Source: a virus
Virus record (IMG/VR): IMGVR_UViG_3300033141_001264
Coordinates: 1 to 22,694 of that record
Length of the DNA: 22,694 bases
Direction: 5' to 3' (one strand)
Position numbers and translations under genes: made by a program. Of the stretch, positions 7,501 through 15,760 are shown piece by piece; positions within the stretch are counted from its first letter, which is position 1; the number at the start of each line of letters is the position of its first letter. The notes under the pieces are model-generated. The model made no database searches and was not told where the DNA came from. It worked only from the letters and a program-made list of their open reading frames with translations.

Positions 7501-8956
7501 TTGCCTCTGCCTGGATATAAGGCTTTAGCTCCGGGTGTTCGTACTGGTATGCCTTTACGCTTCGCTTGCCTACTTCTTCAAAGGTGCGTTCTTCTATGGG
7601 TTTGGTTTGAGGTTTTGCTTGCGGCTTCACTTCTGTTTTCTCAAATTTGGGCAAATAGAATTTTTCATAGACGAACTTAGCTTCATCTCTATCATACCAA
7701 GCCCTACCGCCCAATTGTTCAGCATAAACTCTGGTTCCATCAGGTAGCATGTACCCTCCACCATATGGTTTTATCTTCCTGAGAAACTCATCAAAAGATA
7801 ACGGTTTTTCTTCTTTAGGTTGTGGTTTCTTCGGCATTTCTGTGGGTTTTACTTCTGGTTTCTTTTGTATTTTTTGATATTCCTTGAGCACCTCTGGCGG
7901 AACATTTTTATTGTTGCGCAACGCCCATTCTATGTGTTGCTTATAAATAGCTTCCGGTGTAACGTCATCATAACTGAACCCTTTGCCTTCACCGGCTAAC
8001 TCTAACCACCTTTCAAAATCTGCTATTTGTTGCTCTGTGTATCCCCTAGCTCTCGAAAACTCTTTCCAGTCCTTCGTTGCTGCAATTTCTGGCGGTACAG
8101 GTTTGCCTTTGCCTTCTGGTATTTCGCCCTTATCTGCTAATTCTCCATATTTTTCATATTCTCTTTCAAATTCCTTCTGCGTCATTTGCCAGGGTTCTTT
8201 TTTCTTTTTAGGAGGTTTTATCGCTGGCATTGTTACTTCTTGCTTTGGCTTTTCACGCCGCAACAACTTGCCGATTTTTTCAACACCCTTTTTGACAACA
8301 GGCGCAGCAACCTCAAACGCCTTCACCGTTGCAGGGTCGGCAATGCCGAATAATGCTGCACCAACACCTGTTTGTTTGGCGATTTCGGCAGGTGGTTTGC
8401 CCTCCGCTGCTGCTCTGGTAGCTTCAAACGCTACCCCTGCGCCTGCACCACGGGCAGCCATAGTGCCGTAACGCCCTAACTGCGGAAGCGCTTTCCTTAT
8501 CGCACTTTCAACCGCTTTGCCTGCTGTGCCGTATGCGCCAGTAATGGGTAAGGTCATGCCTAAAAATTCTCCGCCCGTTTTGGCAACCTTCTCCAGTGTG
8601 GTAGTAGGCTTGTATTCAACATTTGGAAGTTCTAAAGGAGATATTTGTTCTCCAAGAGGGTCTTGATAGTTTTTAGCAGGCAAAATACCCTTGCCTAAAC
8701 CAATTAACCCTGCACGGATAGTTTTTTGAAGTGGTGTTTCTTTTTCAAGATAAGATTGTACTATCTCGCCTGCCCTCTTTTTGTTTAAATAATCCTGCGC
8801 TTCTGCTCGCTGCTCTGGCGTGATTGTTGGACGTTCACCAGGTGGTAGTATTGCCTTCGTTGAAGGTGGCGGAGGGGCAAATACAGCAAACCCCTTGCCT
8901 TTTGGGTTGGGTAACGTAGATTTTCTTTTTTCTTGTGCGAATATCTCAAAGCCCAT
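4586..8956 (-). CDS. Giant 1456-aa virion/ejection-type protein with large-polyvalent-protein-like domains
   Basis: This is the largest gene. The N-terminus (1-60) is proline-rich. Residues about 112-208 are glycine/alanine-rich and hydrophobic, suited to membrane contact. Proline-lysine linkers follow, then helical segments. A region near 820-960 (YIPHFFHNYF onward) and one near 1120-1190 (a glycine-rich helix, then GPVGQVLFQFKKFPVKQLEF) resemble 'large polyvalent protein associated' domains found in giant phage proteins. A hydrophobic stretch lies near 1195-1215. It is encoded after the fibre genes, where short-tailed phages encode internal proteins injected with DNA. The role as an ejected channel or internal core protein is inferred. 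I see no transglycosylase or peptidase motif with confidence. A tape-measure role is possible, but no tail-tube gene is present. The ATG at 8956 follows AAGGTGG. Confidence 0.75.
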   Translation of the reverse strand: MGFEIFAQEKRKSTLPNPKGKGFAVFAPPPPSTKAILPPGERPTITPEQRAEAQDYLNKKRAGEIVQSYLEKETPLQKTIRAGLIGLGKGILPAKNYQDPLGEQISPLELPNVEYKPTTTLEKVAKTGGEFLGMTLPITGAYGTAGKAVESAIRKALPQLGRYGTMAARGAGAGVAFEATRAAAEGKPPAEIAKQTGVGAALFGIADPATVKAFEVAAPVVKKGVEKIGKLLRREKPKQEVTMPAIKPPKKKKEPWQMTQKEFEREYEKYGELADKGEIPEGKGKPVPPEIAATKDWKEFSRARGYTEQQIADFERWLELAGEGKGFSYDDVTPEAIYKQHIEWALRNNKNVPPEVLKEYQKIQKKPEVKPTEMPKKPQPKEEKPLSFDEFLRKIKPYGGGYMLPDGTRVYAEQLGGRAWYDRDEAKFVYEKFYLPKFEKTEVKPQAKPQTKPIEERTFEEVGKRSVKAYQYEHPELKPYIQAEANRLLGELRDTVKGERYFNEATGEFSGTKRYTSEAIERIKDETGVSYKEIENALLRIIRDEGQENQALAKRIELIIDDNLTHGTKTLEGYELPKNEEYLRTKGEITGKSYEAEEEATNELLEFLFDDVQEAREEVKKAQELLKPKQETDGTVMLYSGLPIEKVGESVEKAAQDLKDVAGIAEKNVKVITKEEVKEPGLLTPLKSPTMVAKKYPVAESYVRDGIEATNTQERLRGLFDKRLKAIDKALSGEARSPLARRRAYRENKALLYEILLTGDMLGKKFTPAELVNQFGANKEIIKAYRLTRAAYDHAWNVIKRTREMRGKEPIGYRTGYIPHFFHNYFIAVDGKLAGSAKTLREAVQMSNPLARQGRKITIVPKKFEFPGESVQASVIGDKSYFKLKGKIEKEFGLTAEEAQELLNGIARMKGRSRFVGNFLQRKGAKGWETDLDWVHRHYFNMISRYAALDIFKSRSISRFERQFGPFDKEHKGIAQYIKNYINDVNGNPTQVEELINNTMAKVPAVSKFFGRYLGDRPALQLASTTTNAVAIAKLGLYNISTALVNATTLINAYAKLGAKWITQGMRRAAMRSATDRGVLKQIGVDVQLGLESGAGYSKAGMGRLFNASTAAFQATEKFLRRATGLGAYYKVLAEGKTRQEAINYAKDVIRLTQFEYGIGDAPAFIRRAGPVGQVLFQFKKFPVKQLEFITQLQGAENARFWVPFVVLGGYFAFPGMDALKNAVEGLFNIDLELEGKKALMEWAGNDPTKQAIAKEIMYGAFSNVGADISRRVGMGDFIPGEIRDLAGPAVSTVVRTAQLAAKREWVEALRAISPAPGNLALAMQKDGEISDPWRRGRLKVVLSPQERALKAVGFMPVSESIQRDVKRIVGYSESKIREKEQRLIDEYIKARESNDKAKMEKLIPKLREMMIDPKRIYEEMHKKQLLPSIRAFELVPRKRQMEYNKLKLFSQGEQL

Positions 8957-8971
8957 ACTATCGCCACCTTA

Positions 8972-10321
8972 TTATGGCCATTGACCCTGAGGCCACCTAT
9001 TATCTATTGCCCTTAATACTTTTTCAATGTTAACGCCCTGGTCTATCATGTACTGCTTATTTTCGTTGAAAGCTTTTAAGGCTTCTTCCCTAGTATCGTA
9101 ATCATATATTTGCGCTATAGCTGTCTGCGTAGCTTCGTAGTTTTCTTTTAGTGGTGGTTGTCCAGTTTCAATCCCAAGTATTTGCTTCTCACTATCCGTC
9201 AACGGTTGTCCGCTCGCCATTTTCTTGTAAAGACTGTTTATATACTGCTCCTGTGCGCTAGGCGGCTTATAATATGGGGCGTTTATATCCCGCTGCATAC
9301 CCTGTTTCACCATAGACAAGTACCAATCCTGCGCTTGCGGTGACGCCTGCCACTGCCTGTATGATAGGGTCGGCTGTCCTTGATACAGTCCTGTTAAGCC
9401 CGCTTCCTGCAGGGCTAAATTGGCCCTCTGCGCAGCGGTCATCTGACTGTAGGGCAGTTGCGCAAGTTCCTTCCGTTGTGCCAGCTGCGCTTGCTGTAAT
9501 CTATACTGTCTGTCGGCGTTCATTTGATTTATCAGAGCCTGTAACGCTTGCGCCTGTAACCCTGCTTCGGTCGCCGCCAGGTCTGATTGGTAAGCGTTTT
9601 GTATATCCGTTCTTCTTCGTGCTATGTCCTCTAATGCCTGCTGTTCTTGACGTTTAAGTGCTCCTATCTGCCCCTGCAAAGCAGCATTTTGCATTAGCCT
9701 GGCCTGAGTATTCTCTCCGCTGTCTCGCAGGCCCCGGTTGGCCAGGTACTCTTGAAATGACTTGGCACTTAAACGGTTCTGTACTGCTGCTGCGTTTCGC
9801 AGGTCATAATACTTAGGTGCTATTCCTGCTTGTTCTTGTTGTAGGTTAGATAGTGCAGCACTGCGTGCCTTATCTAATTGAGCTAGTGCTTGTTTTTTCT
9901 TTAACTGTGCAAGTCTGTCTATTTCAGCTTGGATATTACTTTGATATGTTTTTTGCCCTTTGATTAAAGATTTTAGTTCATCAATTTGTTTTTGGTATTT
10001 GTCCGGTGCTTTGGTAAAATATTGTGGGTATGCTTTCTTGAACTCCTCTGCCGCTTCCGGGTCGCTTAGCGGGATGCCTGCTTGTTGTTTTTTGATTATT
10101 TCTGCTGCATACTTGGACGGGTCGCCGCCGAAGTAGCTCGATAAATGCTCCTTGTAAGACACAGGTTTTGATTTTGAAGTGTTTGATTTTGGTTTTGATT
10201 TTGTCTCTTTTCCATATTGCGGAGTAGTTGAAACCACCTTCCCGCCTGCCACGTACCCGCCAGCTTCCGGACTCCACCTCGCCTTTTTGCCGTTTATTGT
10301 GGTTTCTACTTTAAAAGCCAA
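8972..10321 (-). CDS. Glutamine/alanine-rich coiled-coil protein, probable internal virion (ejection) protein
   Basis: This 449-aa protein begins with a short beta-like segment containing GKKARWSPEAGGYVAGGKV, then a lysine/serine-rich linker (about 38-60). A long helical region (about 105-310) is very rich in Gln, Ala, Leu and Arg and reads as coiled coil. The last 130 residues are mixed, with several tyrosines. It lacks enzyme motifs. The alanine/glutamine-rich coil directly before a giant protein resembles the internal ejection proteins of short-tailed phages, so I infer that the two act together during DNA entry. The start is TTG at 10321 behind AAGGTGG; its TAA is 15 bases before the start of the giant gene. 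Confidence 0.7.
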   Translation of the reverse strand: MAFKVETTINGKKARWSPEAGGYVAGGKVVSTTPQYGKETKSKPKSNTSKSKPVSYKEHLSSYFGGDPSKYAAEIIKKQQAGIPLSDPEAAEEFKKAYPQYFTKAPDKYQKQIDELKSLIKGQKTYQSNIQAEIDRLAQLKKKQALAQLDKARSAALSNLQQEQAGIAPKYYDLRNAAAVQNRLSAKSFQEYLANRGLRDSGENTQARLMQNAALQGQIGALKRQEQQALEDIARRRTDIQNAYQSDLAATEAGLQAQALQALINQMNADRQYRLQQAQLAQRKELAQLPYSQMTAAQRANLALQEAGLTGLYQGQPTLSYRQWQASPQAQDWYLSMVKQGMQRDINAPYYKPPSAQEQYINSLYKKMASGQPLTDSEKQILGIETGQPPLKENYEATQTAIAQIYDYDTREEALKAFNENKQYMIDQGVNIEKVLRAIDNRWPQGQWP

Positions 10322-10369
10322 TTTATCACCACCTTAAAATAACACCCGGAGATGTTGCGCATTAAAGTC

Positions 10370-10540
10370 CTACTGTGTAGTTTTCTTTCCTTTTTTCCTA
10401 GTTTCCCGTGCCTCAATATCAAAAATGAAAGTTTCGCCTTTAGCTTTCATTTTCCCTTGCAACTCTTTTAGTGCTTCTTTAAGAAACTGATTTTCGTTTA
10501 AGTCTTCTGGTTTTTTGCTAACCCTTATTACTTTGCTCAT
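10370..10540 (-). CDS. Small charged protein, 56 aa
   Basis: The peptide begins MSKVIRVSKKPEDLNENQFL and ends with a basic tail (RETRKKGKKTTQ). Its ATG at 10540 overlaps the TGA of the Ig-like protein by four bases (ATGA), behind AGGTGG, so translation is coupled. It is probably a helical protein without membrane segments. I do not recognise a family. The coupling and conserved-looking codon use make it likely real. A 48-base gap separates it from the next start. Confidence 0.6.
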   Translation of the reverse strand: MSKVIRVSKKPEDLNENQFLKEALKELQGKMKAKGETFIFDIEARETRKKGKKTTQ

Positions 10541-11022
10541 TCTACCACCACCTGTTTTTCTACTTTCCCGTGCCGACCTGCGTCTACTTCTATTCGGTAG
10601 ATGCCGGGTGTTTCAAATATCACAGACCATGTTGCAGGCATTGACGCTCGGGCCTGTTCTTCGCCGTCAATATATAATATAGCTTCTTTATTATCCCCAT
10701 TTTCTGCTTTTGCTGTGATATTTACAGGTTCATTTACAAATACATTAGGTGGAATTAAAACTACTTGCGCCTTTTTGTAAATCTTTGCAACAAATCTTCC
10801 GTTTTCTTCTTCCAAAAATAATTCTTTATTTAACAGCACATCTCCCCAACCAAATGGCATATCATTTGTTTCAGACAAAACTTTCCTAACATGTTCATAT
10901 TCTTGAACAGGAGGGTCTGCTGGCTTGCCACGCACATAATAACTATTCCATACAGTTTTTATTAATCCATTTTTTAATGCGATAACTAGTTTTTTATCGT
11001 CATCTTCGGCCCAGTGCGTCAT
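10537..11022 (-). CDS. Tail-fibre accessory protein with C-terminal Ig-like fold
   Basis: This is a 161-aa protein. The N-terminal half (1-85) is mixed and unrecognised. Residues about 86-161 look like an Ig-like or PKD-like beta sandwich: alternating hydrophobic strands with VFVNEPVNITAKA, AILYIDGEE, WSVIFETPGIYRIEVDA and a final VEKQVVVE strand. Such domains in phages bind host surface sugars or decorate fibres. Its ATG overlaps the fibre gene stop (ATGA), so it is probably made with the fibre and may be its accessory or chaperone. The exact role is inferred. Confidence 0.65.
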   Translation of the reverse strand: MTHWAEDDDKKLVIALKNGLIKTVWNSYYVRGKPADPPVQEYEHVRKVLSETNDMPFGWGDVLLNKELFLEEENGRFVAKIYKKAQVVLIPPNVFVNEPVNITAKAENGDNKEAILYIDGEEQARASMPATWSVIFETPGIYRIEVDAGRHGKVEKQVVVE

Positions 11023-12134
11023 AGTTCATACACCTCCCAAATATATTCTCGGTCATTACTACTTGAAGACAATTGAACTAAAACGGGTGACGTTACACCA
11101 GTTAAAACGGTTTCTCTTTCAGACGTGGATGAAGCGCCATCGTTCAAAATTTGCACATCGCTGTTAATGCTACTACCTGCAATGGCCCACTGTGCTCGAT
11201 CAATATCAGTATTTACAAAACTACCAGAGGCAACTAATGTAGGAGTATATTTGTTTGCTTCTGCCTCTATACCATTGAGTTTGTCTTTATCTGCTGCACT
11301 CATAAACCCTGCTACACTTGTTGTCGCTGCTGGGTGTTCAGAAGTGCCTCCTGCACCGACGTGAGAAGAGGGGGCAGCTCCTACCTGTGCTGCCGTAACA
11401 TTGTGTGGGTTCGCATTATCGGCCGAATGTTCACCTATATCTCCGTCAACTTCATTGATTGCTCCAACTACACTGCTTTTCTCGGTTGTAGTCAATGAAG
11501 TCAGTGAACCCACTTTTATATCTGTATCTAATTTTGCATTTGTTAAACTGTCATCAGGAATTTGCCCTAGCGTTACGTTTACTATTTGAGTGTAAAGCCA
11601 TTCCACAATTGCCTGCACTGTAGTTCCGCTACCTGTTGCTACTTCTGTTGCTCCAACTTTATCAGCACCGCTAGCACCATCTGTGGTCGCGCCCATCTCT
11701 GCCTCGGTATAATACCTACCGTCATGGTCTGAACTGGTTTTGTGGGTATCTATATAGTTTTTAAGTGCTTCTAAAAGTGCCTGCACCGTAGCCCCTGTTA
11801 ATCCCGATATAGCAGTAGCAGCGACAAAATCTGCTCCGCTAGACCCGTCTGTGGTGTCTTTTAGCTTGTTTCTGATACTCTCTAGAAGTGCTTGGACTGT
11901 TGTTCCGTCTAAATCGGCAATAGCAGTTGCACCTATTTTGTCTGCTCCGCTTGCTCCGTCTGTGGTAGCTTCTAATTCTGATAAAAGAGTGTTATTGATA
12001 TAATCTTTTATATCATTTGCTGCCTGGTCGTATTTTTCTTTCAGTTGTGCTGCTGTTAATCCGTCATTAACATTAGGCTGGTCGCTTAATGATTGATGAT
12101 AATTTAGGTCTTTAGTTAATTGGGTAAACGCCAT
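11019..12134 (-). CDS. Tail fibre with three 35-residue repeats
   Basis: This is a 371-aa fibre-like protein. Three repeats of about 35 residues lie at 57-91, 94-128 and 150-184, with the pattern TTDGxSGADxxxATxIxxxxGxTVQALLExL. They are followed by segments typical of phage fibres: SSDHDGRYYTEAEM, NPHNVTAAQVGA and GFMSAADKDKLNGI. The C-terminal 80 residues (from about 295) form a beta-rich tip ending DREYIWEVYEL. This arrangement, shaft repeats plus a tip, suits a trimeric receptor-binding fibre. It lies after the nozzle gene and before the Ig-like accessory gene. The ATG at 12134 follows GGGGTGAG. The receptor cannot be predicted. Confidence 0.85.
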   Translation of the reverse strand: MAFTQLTKDLNYHQSLSDQPNVNDGLTAAQLKEKYDQAANDIKDYINNTLLSELEATTDGASGADKIGATAIADLDGTTVQALLESIRNKLKDTTDGSSGADFVAATAISGLTGATVQALLEALKNYIDTHKTSSDHDGRYYTEAEMGATTDGASGADKVGATEVATGSGTTVQAIVEWLYTQIVNVTLGQIPDDSLTNAKLDTDIKVGSLTSLTTTEKSSVVGAINEVDGDIGEHSADNANPHNVTAAQVGAAPSSHVGAGGTSEHPAATTSVAGFMSAADKDKLNGIEAEANKYTPTLVASGSFVNTDIDRAQWAIAGSSINSDVQILNDGASSTSERETVLTGVTSPVLVQLSSSSNDREYIWEVYEL

Positions 12135-12146
12135 AATCTCACCCCT

Positions 12147-13931
12147 TTATTTAGCCTCTCCGCCTGTTCTTGTTAAAAGACTGATAGATAGAATAGTTGC
12201 TTTCTCCGTGTTTGTTGTATTTTCTAAAATTAATTTAAAATAAACGAATTTTTTGGCTTTAATTTTTAGCCTAAACGGTTGGGGATTATAATAAGTTAAA
12301 TAAGACCAGTTAGAATAATCAATCTTAGAATAATCCATCAGGCTGTACTGAATATCATAAGTTTGTGTAGATGTGTCTCTATCTGTCTGCCATTTGACAG
12401 TAACCTTTTCCTTGCTTCCCGGTTGCATAGAAATCCATATACGGTTAAGAAACTTCTGCAACCATTTCGTTTGAAAGTCATAGAGATTCATTTCCCACCT
12501 GTAAGTCATATCTGCTCCGTTATCATTTCTTAAATCAGCATCAAACTTCATTATCTGCCCGTTAGTAGTCCCAAAGTGCATCTCACTGTTAATAACAATA
12601 AAACAAGTCGGCGTATCGGTTAATTCAAACTTATACCATGTTCCATTGCGGTAGTTGTAAATCCATATTGTATTACCTACTGCCAGCCAGTATTCGCCTT
12701 TTTCTTCCCAATCAATAGTCTTGGCCGTGGTCAAGTCAACATCATCTAATGAAGGTTGAACTTTTTTGCTAATATATACGGCGTTTCGTTCGTCCCTAAC
12801 GGTCGTGGAAATCCATTCGTAGACCCCTTTAAAGACTGAATAAGGGTTATTCTGGACTAATCTGCCCTGTGCAAAGGCTACGTTGCCTATGTTCCCATTC
12901 AAAGGATATACAGGGAAGCTGGCATTGCCGTTTGTATCTAATTCGTAATAAGAGTAATAAGACGCTCTTTCTTTCAAGATTATCTGCCGGTCGTATTGTC
13001 TTATGATGTCGGTTATTGCAAACTCGTAACTGCCAATATCTGCGTTTGCGTTGATGGGGAAGTATTCTGCGCTTGTGGAGCCATCAACGGGTATCCCGCT
13101 ATAAAATCTGCGGTTTTTGTAATCACTATTGCCCCATAAATGAATCCGTGTATCATTTGCCCCGCCAAAAAGCATTGCTGCTCTGCATTTAGTTATCTGC
13201 GGTCTATCTGTTGCATTGGTTTTTGTCCAGTCTATGACAACATTTTCAGGGGCTGAGTCATCAGGTGCGGTTGAAAATGTAACTGTTCCGGCTGCCAAGT
13301 CAACGGTATAATCTGTTCCCTCTGTTTGCGCCGTACCATTGACTTCTACGGCGTCAACGCTGTCTATATCTGTTTCCGGTAACTGATAAACTGTAGAACT
13401 ACCATCACCACTAAAGGTCATTCGTTTAGCACCTGTGAGAAGGTTGGCCTGTTCATATGCCGTGCCTCCACCACTAGGGGGTGCTGCTATATAAACTGTT
13501 GGACGGTAACCTGCTACGTCTCCAAAGGTTGTGCCGTCCCAGTATTTGTATTCATTTCCGTTTAGCATGTACACTTTGTCATCAAAACTAAAAAAGAACG
13601 TCTCGGCGTCTGTGAGCGTTCCTAATTCGGTATTAGTGCCTGCACTTAAATCGTGTTCATATACTTTCCCATTTGCGGCAAACAAAAAATGATACGCCCC
13701 ACTTATTTTCCCGTACCACATGCCCCTAATTGAATAGGCTCCTAAACTTGCAAATAACTCTGCATAACCTTCTCTGGTTTTAAGTTTATAGTCATCTGTC
13801 ACACGGAAGTTAGTCATATTGGGTGACTCGCCAAGCTCTAATTGCGTGTCGCCGGTTTCGTTTTCATTCAACCCAAGGAATTTATTTATTTCAGTTGGCG
13901 GTTGTGACTGTCGGCTTTTTATCCGTGCCAC
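12147..13931 (-). CDS. Tail nozzle / head-stabilisation-type protein
   Basis: This 594-aa beta-rich protein has the hallmarks of podoviral stabilisation or nozzle proteins. The N-terminal motif INKFLGLNENETGDTQLELG is followed by MTNFRVTDDYKLKTREGY. Repeated strands (LFAANGKVYEHD, FSFDDKVYMLNG, AMLFGGANDTRIHLWGN, WLAVGNTIWIYNYRNGTWY) suggest a beta propeller. A small extra beta domain appears at about 168-238. In short-tailed phages this protein extends the tail below the adaptor and holds the DNA in. Its place between the adaptor and fibre genes fits. The start is GTG at 13931 behind GGGGGTG. Confidence 0.75.
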   Translation of the reverse strand: MARIKSRQSQPPTEINKFLGLNENETGDTQLELGESPNMTNFRVTDDYKLKTREGYAELFASLGAYSIRGMWYGKISGAYHFLFAANGKVYEHDLSAGTNTELGTLTDAETFFFSFDDKVYMLNGNEYKYWDGTTFGDVAGYRPTVYIAAPPSGGGTAYEQANLLTGAKRMTFSGDGSSTVYQLPETDIDSVDAVEVNGTAQTEGTDYTVDLAAGTVTFSTAPDDSAPENVVIDWTKTNATDRPQITKCRAAMLFGGANDTRIHLWGNSDYKNRRFYSGIPVDGSTSAEYFPINANADIGSYEFAITDIIRQYDRQIILKERASYYSYYELDTNGNASFPVYPLNGNIGNVAFAQGRLVQNNPYSVFKGVYEWISTTVRDERNAVYISKKVQPSLDDVDLTTAKTIDWEEKGEYWLAVGNTIWIYNYRNGTWYKFELTDTPTCFIVINSEMHFGTTNGQIMKFDADLRNDNGADMTYRWEMNLYDFQTKWLQKFLNRIWISMQPGSKEKVTVKWQTDRDTSTQTYDIQYSLMDYSKIDYSNWSYLTYYNPQPFRLKIKAKKFVYFKLILENTTNTEKATILSISLLTRTGGEAK

Positions 13932-13943
13932 AGTGTCACCCCC

Positions 13944-14870
13944 TTATGCATCAAAACTGCCATACAGATTAACTATCGTTTCCTCACTTACGGGTTTGTT
14001 GAAGGTCGATAATGCTTTTAATTCCTCGAATCGTTGGAGGAAAAAGTTTGCTACATCAGGGTTTTCCTCAAGCATTAAATGAGCGGCCAAACCATAAGGT
14101 ACTATAGTCCTTGCGGTTACGTCATCAACCTGCATGGTGTCGGTTAAATCGGTAATTACGTTTGGTATCGGTCTGTAAACTACTCTTATATTGCCTTCGT
14201 AATAATAATTAATATATAAGTCTCTGCGCCCTTCCCACTTATAGTTAGCATCTTTCCTGTACTGTCTTGGCGGTTCTTCTCTGATAATCTGGTCTATGCT
14301 TTTAAAGTCATCTGGCATTTGCTTTTTTATCCAAGGTCTGTAATCCGACACATCATCATCGCTGGCAAAAGGCACGTCAAATAATGCCCTGTTTACTGTC
14401 CTGAAATAGTAATCGCCAGTAAACCTTAACCTGCTTTTTGTCGCCCCTGCTGTTGGTGTTACTATGCCTTTACAAGCAGTGAATCCACTTGCTGTAGGTG
14501 TACAGTTTATTGTTTTAAGCGTGTTCCATCCGTTTGTGTAATCCTCTACATATACGGTACAGTCACCGTCTACTTCAAAGTAGTATGCCTTGGCGCTGCC
14601 AACGGCTTCATATGTTAGTTCATCACCTTCAAAGGCCGTTATATCGAAGTTTGAGATGTACCCTAATAAGTTTTCGATTGGCTTGTTACTTATCTCATAA
14701 GTGCTAAAAATATCGCCCTGCTCGATTAGTTCTGTCTGGAGCAGAGTAAGAATACTAGGGGTTCTAACTTCGTATACCTTGGTATCTGTTGTGTCTATTA
14801 CTCCAGTTTCATTGCGTTTGTCTAATAAATCCATCGTGATATTAAATACTTCCTGTGCAGTTACACTCAT
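13944..14870 (-). CDS. Head-to-tail adaptor-type protein with an inserted beta domain
   Basis: This is a 308-aa protein. The helical N-terminus (AQEVFNITMDLLDKRNETG, then SILTLLQTELIEQG) and the C-terminal helical part (DDVTARTIVPYGLAAHLML..., RFEELKAL) match the layout of adaptor proteins that ring the portal exit. Between them, residues about 74-163 form a separate beta-rich module (DITAFEGDELTYEAVGSAKAYYFEVDG...) resembling a carbohydrate-binding or jelly-roll fold. It lies between head proteins and the nozzle gene, as adaptor genes do. The ATG at 14870 has only a weak site (AAAGG about 10 bases away). Confidence 0.65.
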   Translation of the reverse strand: MSVTAQEVFNITMDLLDKRNETGVIDTTDTKVYEVRTPSILTLLQTELIEQGDIFSTYEISNKPIENLLGYISNFDITAFEGDELTYEAVGSAKAYYFEVDGDCTVYVEDYTNGWNTLKTINCTPTASGFTACKGIVTPTAGATKSRLRFTGDYYFRTVNRALFDVPFASDDDVSDYRPWIKKQMPDDFKSIDQIIREEPPRQYRKDANYKWEGRRDLYINYYYEGNIRVVYRPIPNVITDLTDTMQVDDVTARTIVPYGLAAHLMLEENPDVANFFLQRFEELKALSTFNKPVSEETIVNLYGSFDA

Positions 14871-14898
14871 CTTATCACAGCCTTTTTTAAACTATCTT

Positions 14899-15450
14899 CT
14901 ATTCTTTGACTAACGAAAACCTAAATAAAACATCTGAATCAGACGCACCATCATTAGTAATACTAACAATGTAATCTGTATTTACATCTAATTTGAGTGG
15001 TAATTGAGTTCCTAATTTTTCTCCACCTACTATCTTTTGTCCGTATGTTCCGCCAAGATAATATTCATCTAACTGTGTACCGCCTGAAATGCCTGACGGG
15101 TCCGAATACGCTTTTGTATCAATTGTAGTAGTGCTTGCCCTGTTACGGTTTATTAATGATATTTCTGTAGTTCCATCAGTTATAGTAGGATTTTCAAAAA
15201 ATTTTAGCGTTATTTGGTCGCCATTTGTAACAATTGATTCAATTATATAACAAACATTGTCGTCTCCAGTTTTAATCTGTATATACGATGTACCAGAAGC
15301 TGTGACTGTATACTTGGCAAAACCAGCAAACACATTACCATCAAAAACAAGTTTATTTAAAATAGGCATAGACACAAAAGCATTTCTTGCTGTATCAAAT
15401 ACATTGCCAAATACAGTTAAAAAAAATTGCTCAAACTTATTACTAGCCAT
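14899..15450 (-). CDS. Beta-rich virion protein of unknown function
   Basis: This 183-aa protein is made of alternating beta-like segments with glycine, asparagine and threonine-rich turns (YTVTASGTSYIQIKTGDDN, ITLKFFENPTITDGTTEISL, LPLKLDVNTDYIVSITNDG). It has no signal peptide, helix-rich part or enzyme motif. Such proteins near the capsid genes are often head fibres or decoration proteins, and that is my best inference. Its ATG lies inside the 3' end of the zinc-finger gene (8-base overlap) with GGGGAGAAG upstream, so the two are coupled. Confidence 0.65.
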   Translation of the reverse strand: MASNKFEQFFLTVFGNVFDTARNAFVSMPILNKLVFDGNVFAGFAKYTVTASGTSYIQIKTGDDNVCYIIESIVTNGDQITLKFFENPTITDGTTEISLINRNRASTTTIDTKAYSDPSGISGGTQLDEYYLGGTYGQKIVGGEKLGTQLPLKLDVNTDYIVSITNDGASDSDVLFRFSLVKE

Positions 15451-15724
15451 TATTCACTTCTCCCCTCCTTTTTTTCGGATGTTCTATGCGGTAATGAGAA
15501 AGAAGTTCACCCATGTTATCAGTTTTAAAGTCACATTTTTTGCATTTATACTCTTTTATGCTTTCTTTCACAGGTACGCTGTCAAACCTGTGTTTGAACC
15601 TCTTGATTATCCGTTCGTTATCTGTGCAAAATTCACCGTTTTCGTCAAATCTGACATATTTTATATTGCCGATTGGCGGGTTAAACCGCACCAGCATATT
15701 AGGCTGTCCCTTAAACTTAATCAT
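15443..15724 (-). CDS. Small protein with a C-terminal C2H2 zinc finger
   Basis: This is a 93-aa protein. The N-terminal half (MLVRFNPPIGNIKYVRFDENGEFCTDNERIIKRF) resembles small structural phage proteins in which a beta strand is followed by 'ENGEF-T-D-ER-I' and a helix. The C-terminus holds a classical C2H2 finger: Cys61, Cys64, His77 and His82 in the spacing C-x2-C-x12-H-x4-H, with Phe67 and Leu75 as core residues, then a basic tail (KKRRGE). It may bind DNA or a partner protein. It sits between capsid and adaptor genes, so a head-completion or DNA-end role is possible. The ATG at 15724 follows AGAGGTG. Confidence 0.75.
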   Translation of the reverse strand: MIKFKGQPNMLVRFNPPIGNIKYVRFDENGEFCTDNERIIKRFKHRFDSVPVKESIKEYKCKKCDFKTDNMGELLSHYRIEHPKKRRGEVNNG

Positions 15725-15760
15725 CGTATCACCTCTGTTTTTACTCCCCTCTTACTCCAC

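Noticed and set aside
7983-8471. Plus-strand 162-aa frame inside the giant gene
   Set aside because: It is antisense to a well-supported gene, has low-complexity Ser/Ala/Pro composition and no ribosome site.
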